64,000 bases of DNA, taken from an uncultured Bacteroidota bacterium (GTDB taxonomy: Bacteria > Bacteroidota > Bacteroidia > Bacteroidales > F082). Of this stretch, positions 36,501 through 44,307 are shown piece by piece. Both the position numbers and the translations under genes were made by a program. The notes below the pieces were generated by a model. The model searched no databases. It had not been told where the DNA came from and worked only from the letters and a program-made list of their open reading frames with translations. Position 1 is the stretch's first letter, and each line of letters opens with the position of its first letter. The stretch covers positions 1 through 64,000 of the forward strand of contig CALDOI010000258.1 in NCBI GenBank assembly GCA_937912115.1, in the 5' to 3' direction.

Positions 36501-37967
36501 TTTGCGCCAAATAATGGTATGATTGAATCTACCATTACATATGCGGATAGTTCGCAAATGTGGCTGAGTGGTGTTAGTGATGTTGACTTACCATTATATC
36601 CATTGGACTGGATTCGCTCGGGAACTTATCAAAGTGATGAAGCACCTGCCGGAAACGATTGGAATACATCGGCAGTTCCATATAATCCTTGGGATCCAGG
36701 TTCGGTATACGAAAAGATACTAGTTGGAACATGGACACCATATTGTATGGCAGCCTATGGTAATAGTAGAATCCCTGGTGAGGTTGTTGAAAATCAATCA
36801 GGCCCTGCATTTAGCAAAATATCAAAATTGTTATCTGAGTTTAAAAATGTTGCAAGTGTTGATATTGTATTGACTCCTGATAAAGATAAATGGACTAGAT
36901 GTCCTGTTCTAGAAGCTGGTTATTACGCAGCTTTAGCCGAAGGTAATGCAAAACGCTTTTACAAACGTGCTTCAGCATCTGTTGATAAAGATGGTAACTA
37001 TGCAATATTAGGATCCGGGCCAAGTGAAAATCCAAATGATGCTAACTATATTAGCGACAATGGTATGGGATGGTTCCCAGGTTATGCTATAAACCTGGAA
37101 ACAGGTGAAAGATTAAATATGATGTTTGCAGAAGATTCATATTTAGTTGAGCAAAATGGTCGCGACATGCTGTTTAATCCAACAAAACGTAATTTAGATC
37201 TGCCCGATCAGTTACTTGATGAAAATATTTGGAAAGGACAGGGTACAAACATGGTTCCTGTTATGGGTGGTAAGCATTATGTTTACATTCTAGATCATCG
37301 CAGCACAAAATTCCAGGAACTACATAAATTTGATATGCCTGCCTACGATGCTGGTAGATTATCATCACAATATCTTGATTCGATTTCTACACTTGTGTCA
37401 GTGTTTGCTGAAAGTAGTTTTTACGGATTAATTATGTATACCGGTATTCCAATGGGTGTAGTTGGCCAGGAATGGTTATCAAACGAAGCTAAAATTAGGA
37501 TTAGGGTAAGTAGACCATATCAACGTGGATACAATAGTATGCCTCTTGATTCTGTTTATCCGGGAATGGATGTAAATAATTATTATCCAATGTATAATTT
37601 TACAATGGCTGGTTTAGAAACAGAGTACGAAGTAAAAGATAAATTGGAGTCTGATTTGGATGTTATTTCAGTAGTTCCTAATCCATACTATGCATATTCA
37701 GATTATGAGCATAATGCTTTGGATAACAGAATAAAAATTACCAATCTTCCTGAAAAATGTACAATTACTATATATAACGTAAGTGGAAGTAAAATTAAGC
37801 AGTTTACAAAAGATACGCCTGAAACTACCATTGAATGGGATCTTAAAAACTTTGCTTCTGTTCCAATTGCAGGTGGTGTATACTATTTTCATGTTAAATC
37901 GGATAATGGTGATCGGGTTCTTAAATGGTTCTGTATAACTAGAATTCCTGATCTTAACACTTTCTAA
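33555..37967 (+). CDS. Very large exported protein with T9SS/FlgD-like C-terminal domain
   Basis: A 1,470-residue protein from ATG 33555; the in-frame TTG at 33525 would add ten residues before the signal peptide. A signal peptide (MKNIIRAWLIVFVSFVFLNQLSA) leads into a beta-rich body with many Trp, Tyr and Gly residues (for example MWWDLPGGVGAKYF and SGSLWIGGLDINNQLKL). The end, from about residue 1375, is VVPNPYYAYSDYE and ITIYNVSGSKIKQF then GGVYYFHVKSDNGDRVLK. This is like T9SS sorting domains and FlgD Ig-like folds, but it extends about ten residues further. Related large proteins occur next to PorV-type genes in other Bacteroidota. The molecular function is unknown; a surface filament or adhesive layer is possible. 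Confidence 0.72.
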   Translation: MKNIIRAWLIVFVSFVFLNQLSAEEYHREKTKQGANLKQTTAGCSPASAYDWLDINNVRARINTGGDMWWDLPGGVGAKYFIPKEGAATSMFSGSLWIGGLDINNQLKLAAQRYRQVGIDYWTGPLTVDGTAAIDETVCAEYDEFFKITRAEVDEFLSHTDPITGAFIPSEDYVIPQSITNWPAHGDGSKGQSHYLAPFYDVLGDGEYEPTDGDYPYYDISNELCHSEVISMEEEYDRTVTGSILADQVIKGDQTLWWVFNDKGNIHTETTGSAIGLEIRAQAFAFATNDVINNMTFYSYEIINRSTFELTQTYFSPWVDTDLGYAGDDFVGCDVGRGLGYCYNGKAVDGNGEVNAYGEQPPAIGVDFFQGPYMDPDNYDNPSFSGDSIGGPSFGGTCEIVTQDGSLRNMPFFREGQLVTAPTIVRSAAINGVNFGNGIVDDERFGMRRFVYHNNGGNANQSDPTNAPEYYNYLRGIWKDNTKMYYGGTAYIAGAGTVGPECDFMFPFDSDPCNWGTAGLPPNGGFNINGFYWSEETGDGGSPNPPADRRFMQSAGPFTLKSGAVNYITVGIPWARAQSGGAWASVEKLRVVDDKCQALFDNCFKVIDGPTAPDLAMVELDRQLIVYISNSANSNNYLEKYFEFDPNIIQPLPGSNPPVASDAYYRFEGYQIFQLKGPTVSVDNIHDPDLARLVAQFDVKNGVTKIVNYDFNDLIGANVPVIEVTGGDNGIQHSFILSQDAFATDDVRLVNNKQYYFLALAYAHNDYLPFGLDFPNSSGQTHPYLSGRKNIKVYTAMPHLTINGLVQNGSYGDSPKITRIAGFGNGGMNLDFTEETINEILSKPPAGPDNVFGGPDYPIAYNPEYKINAGPLNVKVVDPLSVINADFTWWMDTLIRVKLEHITGDPSVEGDTTSKLVGNWSLRNNISGEVHKSDTTILTEYEQLFLDLGFSVNIEQPFVPGPIEIGEVMAGNPAALKSYFEVFAPNNGMIESTITYADSSQMWLSGVSDVDLPLYPLDWIRSGTYQSDEAPAGNDWNTSAVPYNPWDPGSVYEKILVGTWTPYCMAAYGNSRIPGEVVENQSGPAFSKISKLLSEFKNVASVDIVLTPDKDKWTRCPVLEAGYYAALAEGNAKRFYKRASASVDKDGNYAILGSGPSENPNDANYISDNGMGWFPGYAINLETGERLNMMFAEDSYLVEQNGRDMLFNPTKRNLDLPDQLLDENIWKGQGTNMVPVMGGKHYVYILDHRSTKFQELHKFDMPAYDAGRLSSQYLDSISTLVSVFAESSFYGLIMYTGIPMGVVGQEWLSNEAKIRIRVSRPYQRGYNSMPLDSVYPGMDVNNYYPMYNFTMAGLETEYEVKDKLESDLDVISVVPNPYYAYSDYEHNALDNRIKITNLPEKCTITIYNVSGSKIKQFTKDTPETTIEWDLKNFASVPIAGGVYYFHVKSDNGDRVLKWFCITRIPDLNTF

Positions 37968-38011
37968 AAAATATATAATCTGTCTTGAACTAGAATTTAA
38001 TCAAGTTGAAT

Positions 38012-39079
38012 ATGAAAACTCTTTATAGAAATCTGATCGTAATTTTGATCTTATCGTTAATATTTCCCTTAGCAGAGTCAACTTTTGCTGGAAACAGAGA
38101 CAGGTCGGGCCAGGCTGGTGCCACTGAGTTATTAATTAACCCATGGGCAAGAAGTAGTGGTTGGGCCAGTGCAAATATGTCTAGAGTTAGAGGACTGGAA
38201 GCAATTTGGGGTAATATTGCCGGAACTGCTTTTACTCCTAAAACTCAATTGATATTTGCAAATACACAATGGCTAAAAGGTACAGGTACAAATATTATGT
38301 CCTTTGGCCTTTCACAACGTGTAGGCGAAGTTGGTGCGTTTAGTCTTTCGGTTATGTCAATGTCGTTTGGCGATATCGATATTCGTACCGTTGATAATCC
38401 TGATGAGTCTCAAGGAACCTACAACCCAAGCTTAATGAATATTGCCATTGGTTATTCAAAAGCTTTTTCAAATAGCATTTATGCAGGTGTACTTGTTAAG
38501 GTAATATCAGAATCAATTGCTGATGTAAGTGCTGTTGGAGTAGCCATTGATGCTGGTATCCAATATGTAACTGGTGCTGATGAGCAAATTTCATTTGGTA
38601 TCGCACTTAAAAATGTAGGACCAAAAATGATGTATTCGGGTGATGGACTTTCTTTACGGACTATAATATCTGGACAAGAAACTTCTTTTACTCTTGAACA
38701 ACGATCAATGTCGTTCGAAATGCCTGCTCAACTAAATATTGGCGCAGCCTATGATTTTTTGTTTCCTAAGGACTATCGACTAACCGCGGCAGGTAATTTT
38801 ACCTCTAATTCGTTTAGTCAGGATCAATTTTCATTTGGACTTGAATTCAGCCTAAAGGAATATGTTCAACTTAGAAGTGGTTATACATATGAAAAAGGAA
38901 TGTTCGACGAAATTACTTCATCAGAAAACATTAATATTAATAATGGACTAAGCGCTGGATTAAGTGTTCAGGTACCTTTAAGCAAAGAAAAAGGAAGCTT
39001 TATTGGTATAGATTATACCTATCGTGAATCGCAAAGTTTCAATGGAAGTCATACCATGGGAATTATTTTTAATTTCTAA
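38012..39079 (+). CDS. PorV/PorQ family outer-membrane barrel protein
   Basis: A 355-residue protein from ATG 38012 (a TTG six bases upstream is in frame). A signal peptide ends near STFAG. The mature start GATELLINPWARSSGWASANMSR is typical of the PorV/UPF0164 group, followed by barrel strands and a final HTMGIIFNF. PorV in T9SS releases cargo from the translocon and carries it to the attachment complex. This copy is tied to the large exported protein (44 bases upstream), so it may be a dedicated shuttle or anchor for that cargo and not the general PorV. Confidence 0.82.
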   Translation: MKTLYRNLIVILILSLIFPLAESTFAGNRDRSGQAGATELLINPWARSSGWASANMSRVRGLEAIWGNIAGTAFTPKTQLIFANTQWLKGTGTNIMSFGLSQRVGEVGAFSLSVMSMSFGDIDIRTVDNPDESQGTYNPSLMNIAIGYSKAFSNSIYAGVLVKVISESIADVSAVGVAIDAGIQYVTGADEQISFGIALKNVGPKMMYSGDGLSLRTIISGQETSFTLEQRSMSFEMPAQLNIGAAYDFLFPKDYRLTAAGNFTSNSFSQDQFSFGLEFSLKEYVQLRSGYTYEKGMFDEITSSENININNGLSAGLSVQVPLSKEKGSFIGIDYTYRESQSFNGSHTMGIIFNF

Positions 39080-39105
39080 AAATTTAATACTGTAAAAAAA
39101 CATAC

Positions 39106-39113
39106 TATTTTTG
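39106..39113 (+). promoter_or_regulatory. Predicted -7 box of greA
   Basis: TATTTTTG followed by C, with TTTA 19 bases upstream. Transcription would start near 39120, just before the perfect terminator hairpin at 39125-39154. Confidence 0.5.
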
Positions 39114-39124
39114 CAGATTCTATT

Positions 39125-39156
39125 AAAGACCCTTAATTCACTTTAAGGGTCTTTTT
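39125..39156 (+). terminator. Perfect terminator hairpin between the PorV-like gene and greA
   Basis: AAAGACCCTTAA (39125-39136) and TTAAGGGTCTTT (39143-39154) form a 12-base perfect stem with a six-base loop and a T run. It lies 45 bases after the PorV-like stop codon and 36 bases before the greA ATG. It surely can end the upstream transcript. It also lies downstream of the predicted greA -7 box, so it may attenuate greA. Confidence 0.88.
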
Positions 39157-39191
39157 ATCTTATTATTATCAAACAAAAAAGACGTTTACAC

Positions 39192-39665
39192 ATGTCTGAA
39201 ACTAAATATTTCACAGAAGAAGGATTAAAAAAACTTCGTGAGCAAATTAAGTATCTCACAACAATTGAGAGGCCTAAAATATCACTGCAAATTAGTGAGG
39301 CCAGGGACAAAGGTGATTTGTCTGAAAATGCTGAATACGATGCAGCAAAAGATGCACAGGGTATGCTTGAGTTAAAGATCTCTAAATTACAATCGATCTT
39401 ACGGAATGGGCGAATAATAGATGAATCCAAAATGGATGATAGTAAAGCTTATATACTATCGACAGTTACTATTAAAAATACCCGGAATAATTCTACTATG
39501 AAATATACACTTGTTCCCGAAGAAGAGGCGAATCTTAAGGAAGGTAGAATCTCAGTGGAATCTCCAATAGCAAAAGGATTGTTAGGAAAAAAAGTTGGCG
39601 ATACCGCTGAGATAACTGTTCCCGCCGGCACAATTACTTTTGAGATAATTGATATATCACGATAA
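39192..39665 (+). CDS. greA: Transcription elongation factor GreA
   Basis: A 157-residue GreA. The N-terminal coiled-coil (about 1-75) holds the tip motif RDKGDLSENAEYDAAKD, with the acidic residues that stimulate RNA cleavage by stalled RNA polymerase. The C-terminal FKBP-like domain has SPIAKGLLGKKVGD and ITVPAGTITFEI. Length is normal. It is 11 bases before the HIT gene, so the two form an operon. Its leader contains a terminator-like hairpin. Confidence 0.96.
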   Translation: MSETKYFTEEGLKKLREQIKYLTTIERPKISLQISEARDKGDLSENAEYDAAKDAQGMLELKISKLQSILRNGRIIDESKMDDSKAYILSTVTIKNTRNNSTMKYTLVPEEEANLKEGRISVESPIAKGLLGKKVGDTAEITVPAGTITFEIIDISR

Positions 39666-39676
39666 ATATTTCAAAC

Positions 39677-40078
39677 ATGGCTACAATTTTTACAAAGATA
39701 ATTAATGGAGATATTCCATCGTATAAAATTGCTGAAAATGAAAGCTATTATGCATTCCTCGACATCAACCCTCTGGCTAAAGGGCATACTCTTGTTATTC
39801 CAAAAAACGAAACCGACTATATATTAGATATTGATGATGAAGAATTAGGAGGACTGATCATCTTCGCTAAAAAGGTTGGTCGTGCCATCGAAAAGGTTGT
39901 TGATTGTAAACGTATTGGGATAACGGTAATTGGACTTGAAGTTCCTCATACGCATATACATCTTATTCCCATTAACTCATTATATGATATGGATTTTAAG
40001 CAACCTAAGCTTAGTTTCTCTCATGAAGAAAATCAGGAATTGGCAAGTAAAATAGTTGCAGCGTACCATTCAATGTAG
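39677..40078 (+). CDS. HIT family hydrolase
   Basis: A 133-residue histidine-triad protein. The opening IFTKIINGDIPSYKIAE and the motif HTHIHLIP near residues 93-100 (His-x-His-x-His) place it in the HINT-like branch, which hydrolyses adenylated phosphoramidates or other nucleotide conjugates. DINPLAKGHTLVIPK is the usual strand before the helical region. It is probably cotranscribed with greA. The exact substrate is not known. Confidence 0.92.
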   Translation: MATIFTKIINGDIPSYKIAENESYYAFLDINPLAKGHTLVIPKNETDYILDIDDEELGGLIIFAKKVGRAIEKVVDCKRIGITVIGLEVPHTHIHLIPINSLYDMDFKQPKLSFSHEENQELASKIVAAYHSM

Positions 40079-40101
40079 TTTCAAATTAATATACAATTGA
40101 A

Positions 40102-40124
40102 ATCCACTTTCATTGATGGTGGAT
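40102..40124. terminator. Weak hairpin between convergent HIT and purF genes
   Basis: ATCCAC (40102-40107) and GTGGAT (40119-40124) form a six-base stem in the 51-base gap between converging genes. A T run follows weakly on the plus strand. It may serve as an inefficient bidirectional terminator. Confidence 0.3.
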
Positions 40125-40129
40125 ATTCT

Positions 40130-42031
40130 TTAATACGCCCTTGTATTTATTCCCTCAATATAGTTTATAAACGATTGGTTAACAACTTTGTTACCTCCTG
40201 GTGTTGGGTAATTACCTGTAAAATACCAATCTCCAGTATGATTAGGGATAGCTTTGTGAAGATCTTCAATACTTTGATATATAACTTTAACTTCTGCTTT
40301 AATGCCTTTCGTTTTAACCAGTTCAGCAACTTTATTTGAGATCTGTGCAGCTTTAAAAGGTTCGTATATTTCTTTCACATAATTTATAATCTCTTCCTTT
40401 GGAAGATTTTGCTGGGCTTTCGATTTATTATATAATTCGTTAATTATGTGATCTTGCTTAGTATCTTTAAGAAGTTCAATAGCAGCATTAAAAGCCACAA
40501 AATCACTTAATCTTGCCATATCAATTCCATAGCAGTCAGGATATCTTATTTGAGGTGCCGATGATGCTATCACAATTTTTTTAGGATGAAGTCGATCCAG
40601 TATTTGAATAATGCTTTGTTTTAATGTTGTTCCACGAACAATGGAGTCGTCAAGAACAACAAGGGTGTCAACACCTTTTCGTACCACACCATAAGTCACG
40701 TCGTAAACGTGTCCAACCAGATCGTCTCTCTGATTGTCCTGTGTAATAAATGTACGTAATTTAACATCCTTTACAGCGATTGATTCAACCCGTGGCTTAT
40801 TACTAAAGAAAACATCTAACATCTCTGCTGATATATTATCCTTGTTTTTAAGGATTTTCTCTTTAATCATATCAGAAGAAAATGAATGAACCTGATCCAT
40901 CATCCCTTGAAATGCAACCGAAGCAGTGTTGGGTATATATGAGAAAACAGTATTTCTTATGTCGTAATCAATTTCTTTAAGTATGTTAGGTGTGAGCAAC
41001 ACACCAAGTTTTTTACGTTCTTGATATATGTCTTTATCCGTTCCTCTTGAAAAATATATTCTCTCAAAGGAACACGCTTTTTTTGGCTTTGGTTCAATAA
41101 ATCTTTCTATTTCTACAGAAGCATCCTTTTTAATTATTAGTGAATGCCCTGGTTCGAGTTCTATTACATCCTTCTCGCTTAAATTAAATGCAGTTTGAAT
41201 AACCGGGCGCTCTGAGGCAGCAACAACAACTTCATCATCAATATAATAGAATGCCGGGCGTATACCATTTGGATCGCGCATTATAAATGCATCGCCGTGT
41301 CCCAATAATCCACCAATAACATATCCACCATCCCATTTTTTGGCCGACTCATTTAAGATACTCTGGATATTTATTGTTTTAATAATATGGTTTGTAATTT
41401 CCTTTTTGCTTAATCCAAGTTTCTTGCCTTGAGTATAAAGAAGTTGATTTTCTTCATCCAAAAAATGACCAATTTTTTCAAGAACTGTAACTGTGTCTGA
41501 TGTTTCAACAGGGTATTGGCCTAAATCAACCAATTGCTCAAATAACTCACCTGTGTTGGTCATATTAAAGTTACCAGCTAGAACAAGATTACGCGTTTTC
41601 CAATTATTTGATCTTACCAGTGGATGGAGATTACTAATATTATTTCCCCCAAAAGTACCGTAACGCAAGTGCCCTAAAAATAATTCACCGGTAAAGTCAG
41701 CATTTGCTTTTAACCAGTTTACATCAGCTAGTCTTTTCGGATTCCCCTTGGTAGCTTTTTGGATGTTGTCGTAAGCCTTATTAAACAAATCTTTTATTGG
41801 AGTCGATTCGTTTGAACGAAGTCTGCTGATATAACGTTGTCCGGGTTTAAGGTCTATTTTTACTTCAGCAATTCCTGCACCGTCTTGTCCTCGGTTATGC
41901 TGCTTTTGTAGTAGGAGGTGTAGTTTCTGCAACCCATATACAGATGTACCATATTTTGAAAGGTAATATTCGAGAGGCTTCCGTAATCTAATTAAGGCGA
42001 TGCCACATTCGTGAGTTATACGATCGCTCAT
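40130..42031 (-). CDS. purF: Amidophosphoribosyltransferase (long Bacteroidota form)
   Basis: A 633-residue enzyme of purine synthesis that makes phosphoribosylamine from PRPP and glutamine. I use the ATG at 42031 (MSDRITHECGIALI), which puts the probable nucleophile at C9; a start at 42064 would leave no room for a promoter. The glutaminase domain has NRGQDGAG and HLRYGTFG. The phosphoribosyltransferase domain has the PRPP loop VVLDDSIVRGTT (about residue 480). It exceeds the roughly 500 residues of E. coli PurF owing to insertions and a C-terminal extension, normal for this phylum. It diverges from a GNAT gene over overlapping promoters. Confidence 0.92.
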   Translation of the reverse strand: MSDRITHECGIALIRLRKPLEYYLSKYGTSVYGLQKLHLLLQKQHNRGQDGAGIAEVKIDLKPGQRYISRLRSNESTPIKDLFNKAYDNIQKATKGNPKRLADVNWLKANADFTGELFLGHLRYGTFGGNNISNLHPLVRSNNWKTRNLVLAGNFNMTNTGELFEQLVDLGQYPVETSDTVTVLEKIGHFLDEENQLLYTQGKKLGLSKKEITNHIIKTINIQSILNESAKKWDGGYVIGGLLGHGDAFIMRDPNGIRPAFYYIDDEVVVAASERPVIQTAFNLSEKDVIELEPGHSLIIKKDASVEIERFIEPKPKKACSFERIYFSRGTDKDIYQERKKLGVLLTPNILKEIDYDIRNTVFSYIPNTASVAFQGMMDQVHSFSSDMIKEKILKNKDNISAEMLDVFFSNKPRVESIAVKDVKLRTFITQDNQRDDLVGHVYDVTYGVVRKGVDTLVVLDDSIVRGTTLKQSIIQILDRLHPKKIVIASSAPQIRYPDCYGIDMARLSDFVAFNAAIELLKDTKQDHIINELYNKSKAQQNLPKEEIINYVKEIYEPFKAAQISNKVAELVKTKGIKAEVKVIYQSIEDLHKAIPNHTGDWYFTGNYPTPGGNKVVNQSFINYIEGINTRAY

Positions 42032-42069
42032 TGTTTGTGCAGAATATTTATAAATTTGTGGCAAAAGTA
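42031..42069. promoter_or_regulatory. Face-to-face overlapping promoters for purF and the GNAT gene
   Basis: Plus strand: TTG (42031-42033), 17 bases, TAAATTTG (42051-42058), start near 42065. Minus strand: TACTTTTG then C (42069-42062), start near 42055. The two -7 boxes point toward each other with only three bases between them, so both cannot be opened at the same time. Expression of the two genes may be mutually exclusive. Confidence 0.5.
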
Positions 42070-42077
42070 AGAAAAAG

Positions 42078-42527
42078 ATGATTCAAATAAGATGTTCCAA
42101 TGAATATGATGCAGAAGCAATTGTTGGCTTCCAGCTAAAAATGGCCAAAGAAACTGAGGGAGTTAGCCTTGACGAAATTGCTGTAAATAATGGGGTTAAT
42201 GCAGTTTTTAATGATCCACACAAGGGTACCTACTACGTTGCTACAGATGATGATAAAATTATCGCATCATTATTATTAACTCCTGAATGGAGCGACTGGC
42301 GTAATAGTTGGGTAATGTGGATTCAGTCGGTATATGTTGTCCCTGAAAGTAGGGGTAAAGGAGTTTTTAAGAGTATGTACAAGTATATAACTAATATGGC
42401 TAAGGAAAGTAGCAAAATTGCCGGTGTTAGATTATACGTTGATTTGAGTAACTCATCAGCACGTAATGTTTATGCAAAACTTGGTATGGTTGGCGATCAT
42501 TATCAATTATTTGAATGGATGAAATGA
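42078..42527 (+). CDS. GNAT family N-acetyltransferase
   Basis: A 149-residue acetyltransferase. The acetyl-CoA-binding strand-loop-helix is VVPESRGKGVFKSMYKYI (about 91-108), preceded by the beta strand SWVMWIQSVYV and followed by GVRLYVDLSNSSARNVYAKLG. Family members acetylate small molecules or protein amines. The substrate is unknown. The leader would be short, about 13 bases. It is monocistronic and precedes the C69 dipeptidase gene by 104 bases with a separate promoter. Confidence 0.9.
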   Translation: MIQIRCSNEYDAEAIVGFQLKMAKETEGVSLDEIAVNNGVNAVFNDPHKGTYYVATDDDKIIASLLLTPEWSDWRNSWVMWIQSVYVVPESRGKGVFKSMYKYITNMAKESSKIAGVRLYVDLSNSSARNVYAKLGMVGDHYQLFEWMK

Positions 42528-42552
42528 TTTTAACTGAAACTACCTTATTTCA

Positions 42553-42582
42553 TTGTTGACTTAATAGATTTATTTAGTTTTA
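42553..42582 (+). promoter_or_regulatory. Predicted promoter of the C69 dipeptidase gene
   Basis: TTG (42553-42555), 19 bases, TAGTTTTA (42575-42582), one mismatch at the last -7 base. Transcription near 42589 would give a leader of about 43 bases. Confidence 0.35.
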
Positions 42583-42631
42583 CATCCTATTAAAATGAAC
42601 TATTTGATTATAAATAAAATACTTTACCATT

Positions 42632-44236
42632 ATGAAGAATATCATTATAACCATTTCCATTTTTGTATTTAGCGTTGCAATTACACTAAATCTTTCAGCT
42701 CAATCGGCTGATAAAAGTGATTGGGCAGGCGGATACCCCGAAGGATGTACCTCAATTACCGTTGGCAAAAATGCTAGTTTTGATGGTTCAGTTATAACAT
42801 CACATACGGATGATAGCCATCGTACACGGTCGTGGATTGATATTATACCGGCAAGACATCATTCAAAAGGTGAAAAGGTTATAATGTATAAGCGTGTTAA
42901 AAATGATTCGCTAGCAATGCCTGCATACGGTCATAAGGAAGTTGGAAGCATACCTCAGGTAAGTTATACTAATGGGTACATTAATACAGCATATCCAAGT
43001 CTTAACGATAAACAACTGGGAATAGGAGAATCAACCTTTGGAGGACGCGAAGAGTTACAAAGCGATGCCGGGATTATTGATTGCCAGCGTCTCTGTCTGC
43101 TGATGCTGGAGCGTGAATCAACAGCGCGAGGAGCGATTAAAGTTGCCGGAGAATTACTAAAAGAATACGGGTGGAATGATTACGGTGAAGTACTAACCAT
43201 AGCCGACAAAAATGAAGTATGGCATCTGGAAATAGTTGGGCCAGGAAAAGGAAAGGTTGGAGCCGTATGGGTTGCCCAGCGTGTCCCTGATGGACATATA
43301 TCGGTTAATGCTAATGCAAGTACAATCAAGCAGATTAACCTTAAGGATGAAGATCATTTTTTGGCCTCTGATAATGTTTATGATGTTGCCAAAGAAAATG
43401 GGTGGTGGAATCCAAAAGAAGAATTTTATTTTTGCTATGCATATGCACCACATAGTCGTACATCACCAGCTTCCCGACGACGCGAATGGAGAGTGTTTAA
43501 CCTTCTTGCTCCATCTCTAGGCCTTGATCCAAATGATAAAGATTATCCTTTTTCTGTTAAACCAGATACTTTGGTTACACTCGAAAATCTAATGAATGTG
43601 TTTAAAGATTATTACGAAGGCACTCCATTTGATATGACAAAAAATCTAACAGTAACCGATAAGGAAGGCAAAACTGTTATTTCACCGTTAGCAAGTCCAC
43701 ATATGCCTTATGATGCGAATAATCTGCACAAAATAAATGGGGGATGGGGTCCACTAGGAGAAAGAACAATCGCCAGATGGTATACCATGTATGCAACAAT
43801 TATACAATTAAGAAATTGGTTACCCGATGAGATTGGTGGTGTAGAATGGTTGGCAATGGACAATGTTGCAACATCTATTTATGTGCCCATTTATGGCTGC
43901 GTAACCGATTTGCCTGAGCCATATAAAACACCGGGAAGAATAAACGGTTATACAATGAATTCAGCATGGTGGATATTTAACCGACTTGGAACTCTTACTT
44001 CACAGCGATGGGGTGAAATGCGCCATGATGTTGATGCTGTTTGGGAGCCCATGCAGCTTAAACTTATTGAAAATCAAAAAAATATTGACAGTCAGGCTTT
44101 GGATCTTTACAAAGAAAATAAGAAAGATGCTATTGAATTTCTGAATTATTACTCAAATGAACAGGGAGAAAAAGTTATGAAAGAAGCCATCAAACTTGGT
44201 GATTTCCTCTGGACTAAATATGATGAGAAGTTTTAG
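42632..44236 (+). CDS. Secreted C69 family dipeptidase
   Basis: A 534-residue N-terminal nucleophile-type peptidase. A signal peptide (about 1-23, ending LSAQ) is followed by GYPEGCTSITVGKNASFDGS; the Cys in EGCTS is the expected nucleophile after processing. Later segments GWNDYGEVLTIADKNEVWHLEIVG, quoted here as overlapping pieces, and AVWVAQRVPDGHISVNAN are typical of PepD/C69 enzymes. It releases dipeptides in the periplasm or outside. It appears monocistronic, and the second GC-rich palindrome follows it. Confidence 0.88.
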   Translation: MKNIIITISIFVFSVAITLNLSAQSADKSDWAGGYPEGCTSITVGKNASFDGSVITSHTDDSHRTRSWIDIIPARHHSKGEKVIMYKRVKNDSLAMPAYGHKEVGSIPQVSYTNGYINTAYPSLNDKQLGIGESTFGGREELQSDAGIIDCQRLCLLMLERESTARGAIKVAGELLKEYGWNDYGEVLTIADKNEVWHLEIVGPGKGKVGAVWVAQRVPDGHISVNANASTIKQINLKDEDHFLASDNVYDVAKENGWWNPKEEFYFCYAYAPHSRTSPASRRREWRVFNLLAPSLGLDPNDKDYPFSVKPDTLVTLENLMNVFKDYYEGTPFDMTKNLTVTDKEGKTVISPLASPHMPYDANNLHKINGGWGPLGERTIARWYTMYATIIQLRNWLPDEIGGVEWLAMDNVATSIYVPIYGCVTDLPEPYKTPGRINGYTMNSAWWIFNRLGTLTSQRWGEMRHDVDAVWEPMQLKLIENQKNIDSQALDLYKENKKDAIEFLNYYSNEQGEKVMKEAIKLGDFLWTKYDEKF

Positions 44237-44255
44237 TTCAAAGTTTAGTGTTTTG

Positions 44256-44299
44256 CCTGCCTGACGGCGAGGCAGGGGTTCACAGTTTTGTTTTTTTTC
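44256..44299. repeat. GC-rich palindromic dispersed repeat, copy 2
   Basis: CCTGCCT and AGGCAGG form a stem around GACGGCG, followed by GGTTCACAGTTTTGTTTTTTTT. Copy 1 at 14664 has the same order: CCTGCCTG, CG, GGC-GGG, TTCACAG, T run. It begins 20 bases after the dipeptidase stop and could serve as its terminator. Confidence 0.65.
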
Positions 44300-44307
44300 A
44301 AAAGCCT

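Noticed and set aside
40097..40339. Plus-strand 80-codon frame beneath the end of purF
   Set aside because: It lies almost wholly opposite the conserved purF coding sequence and shows no recognisable domain or start context.
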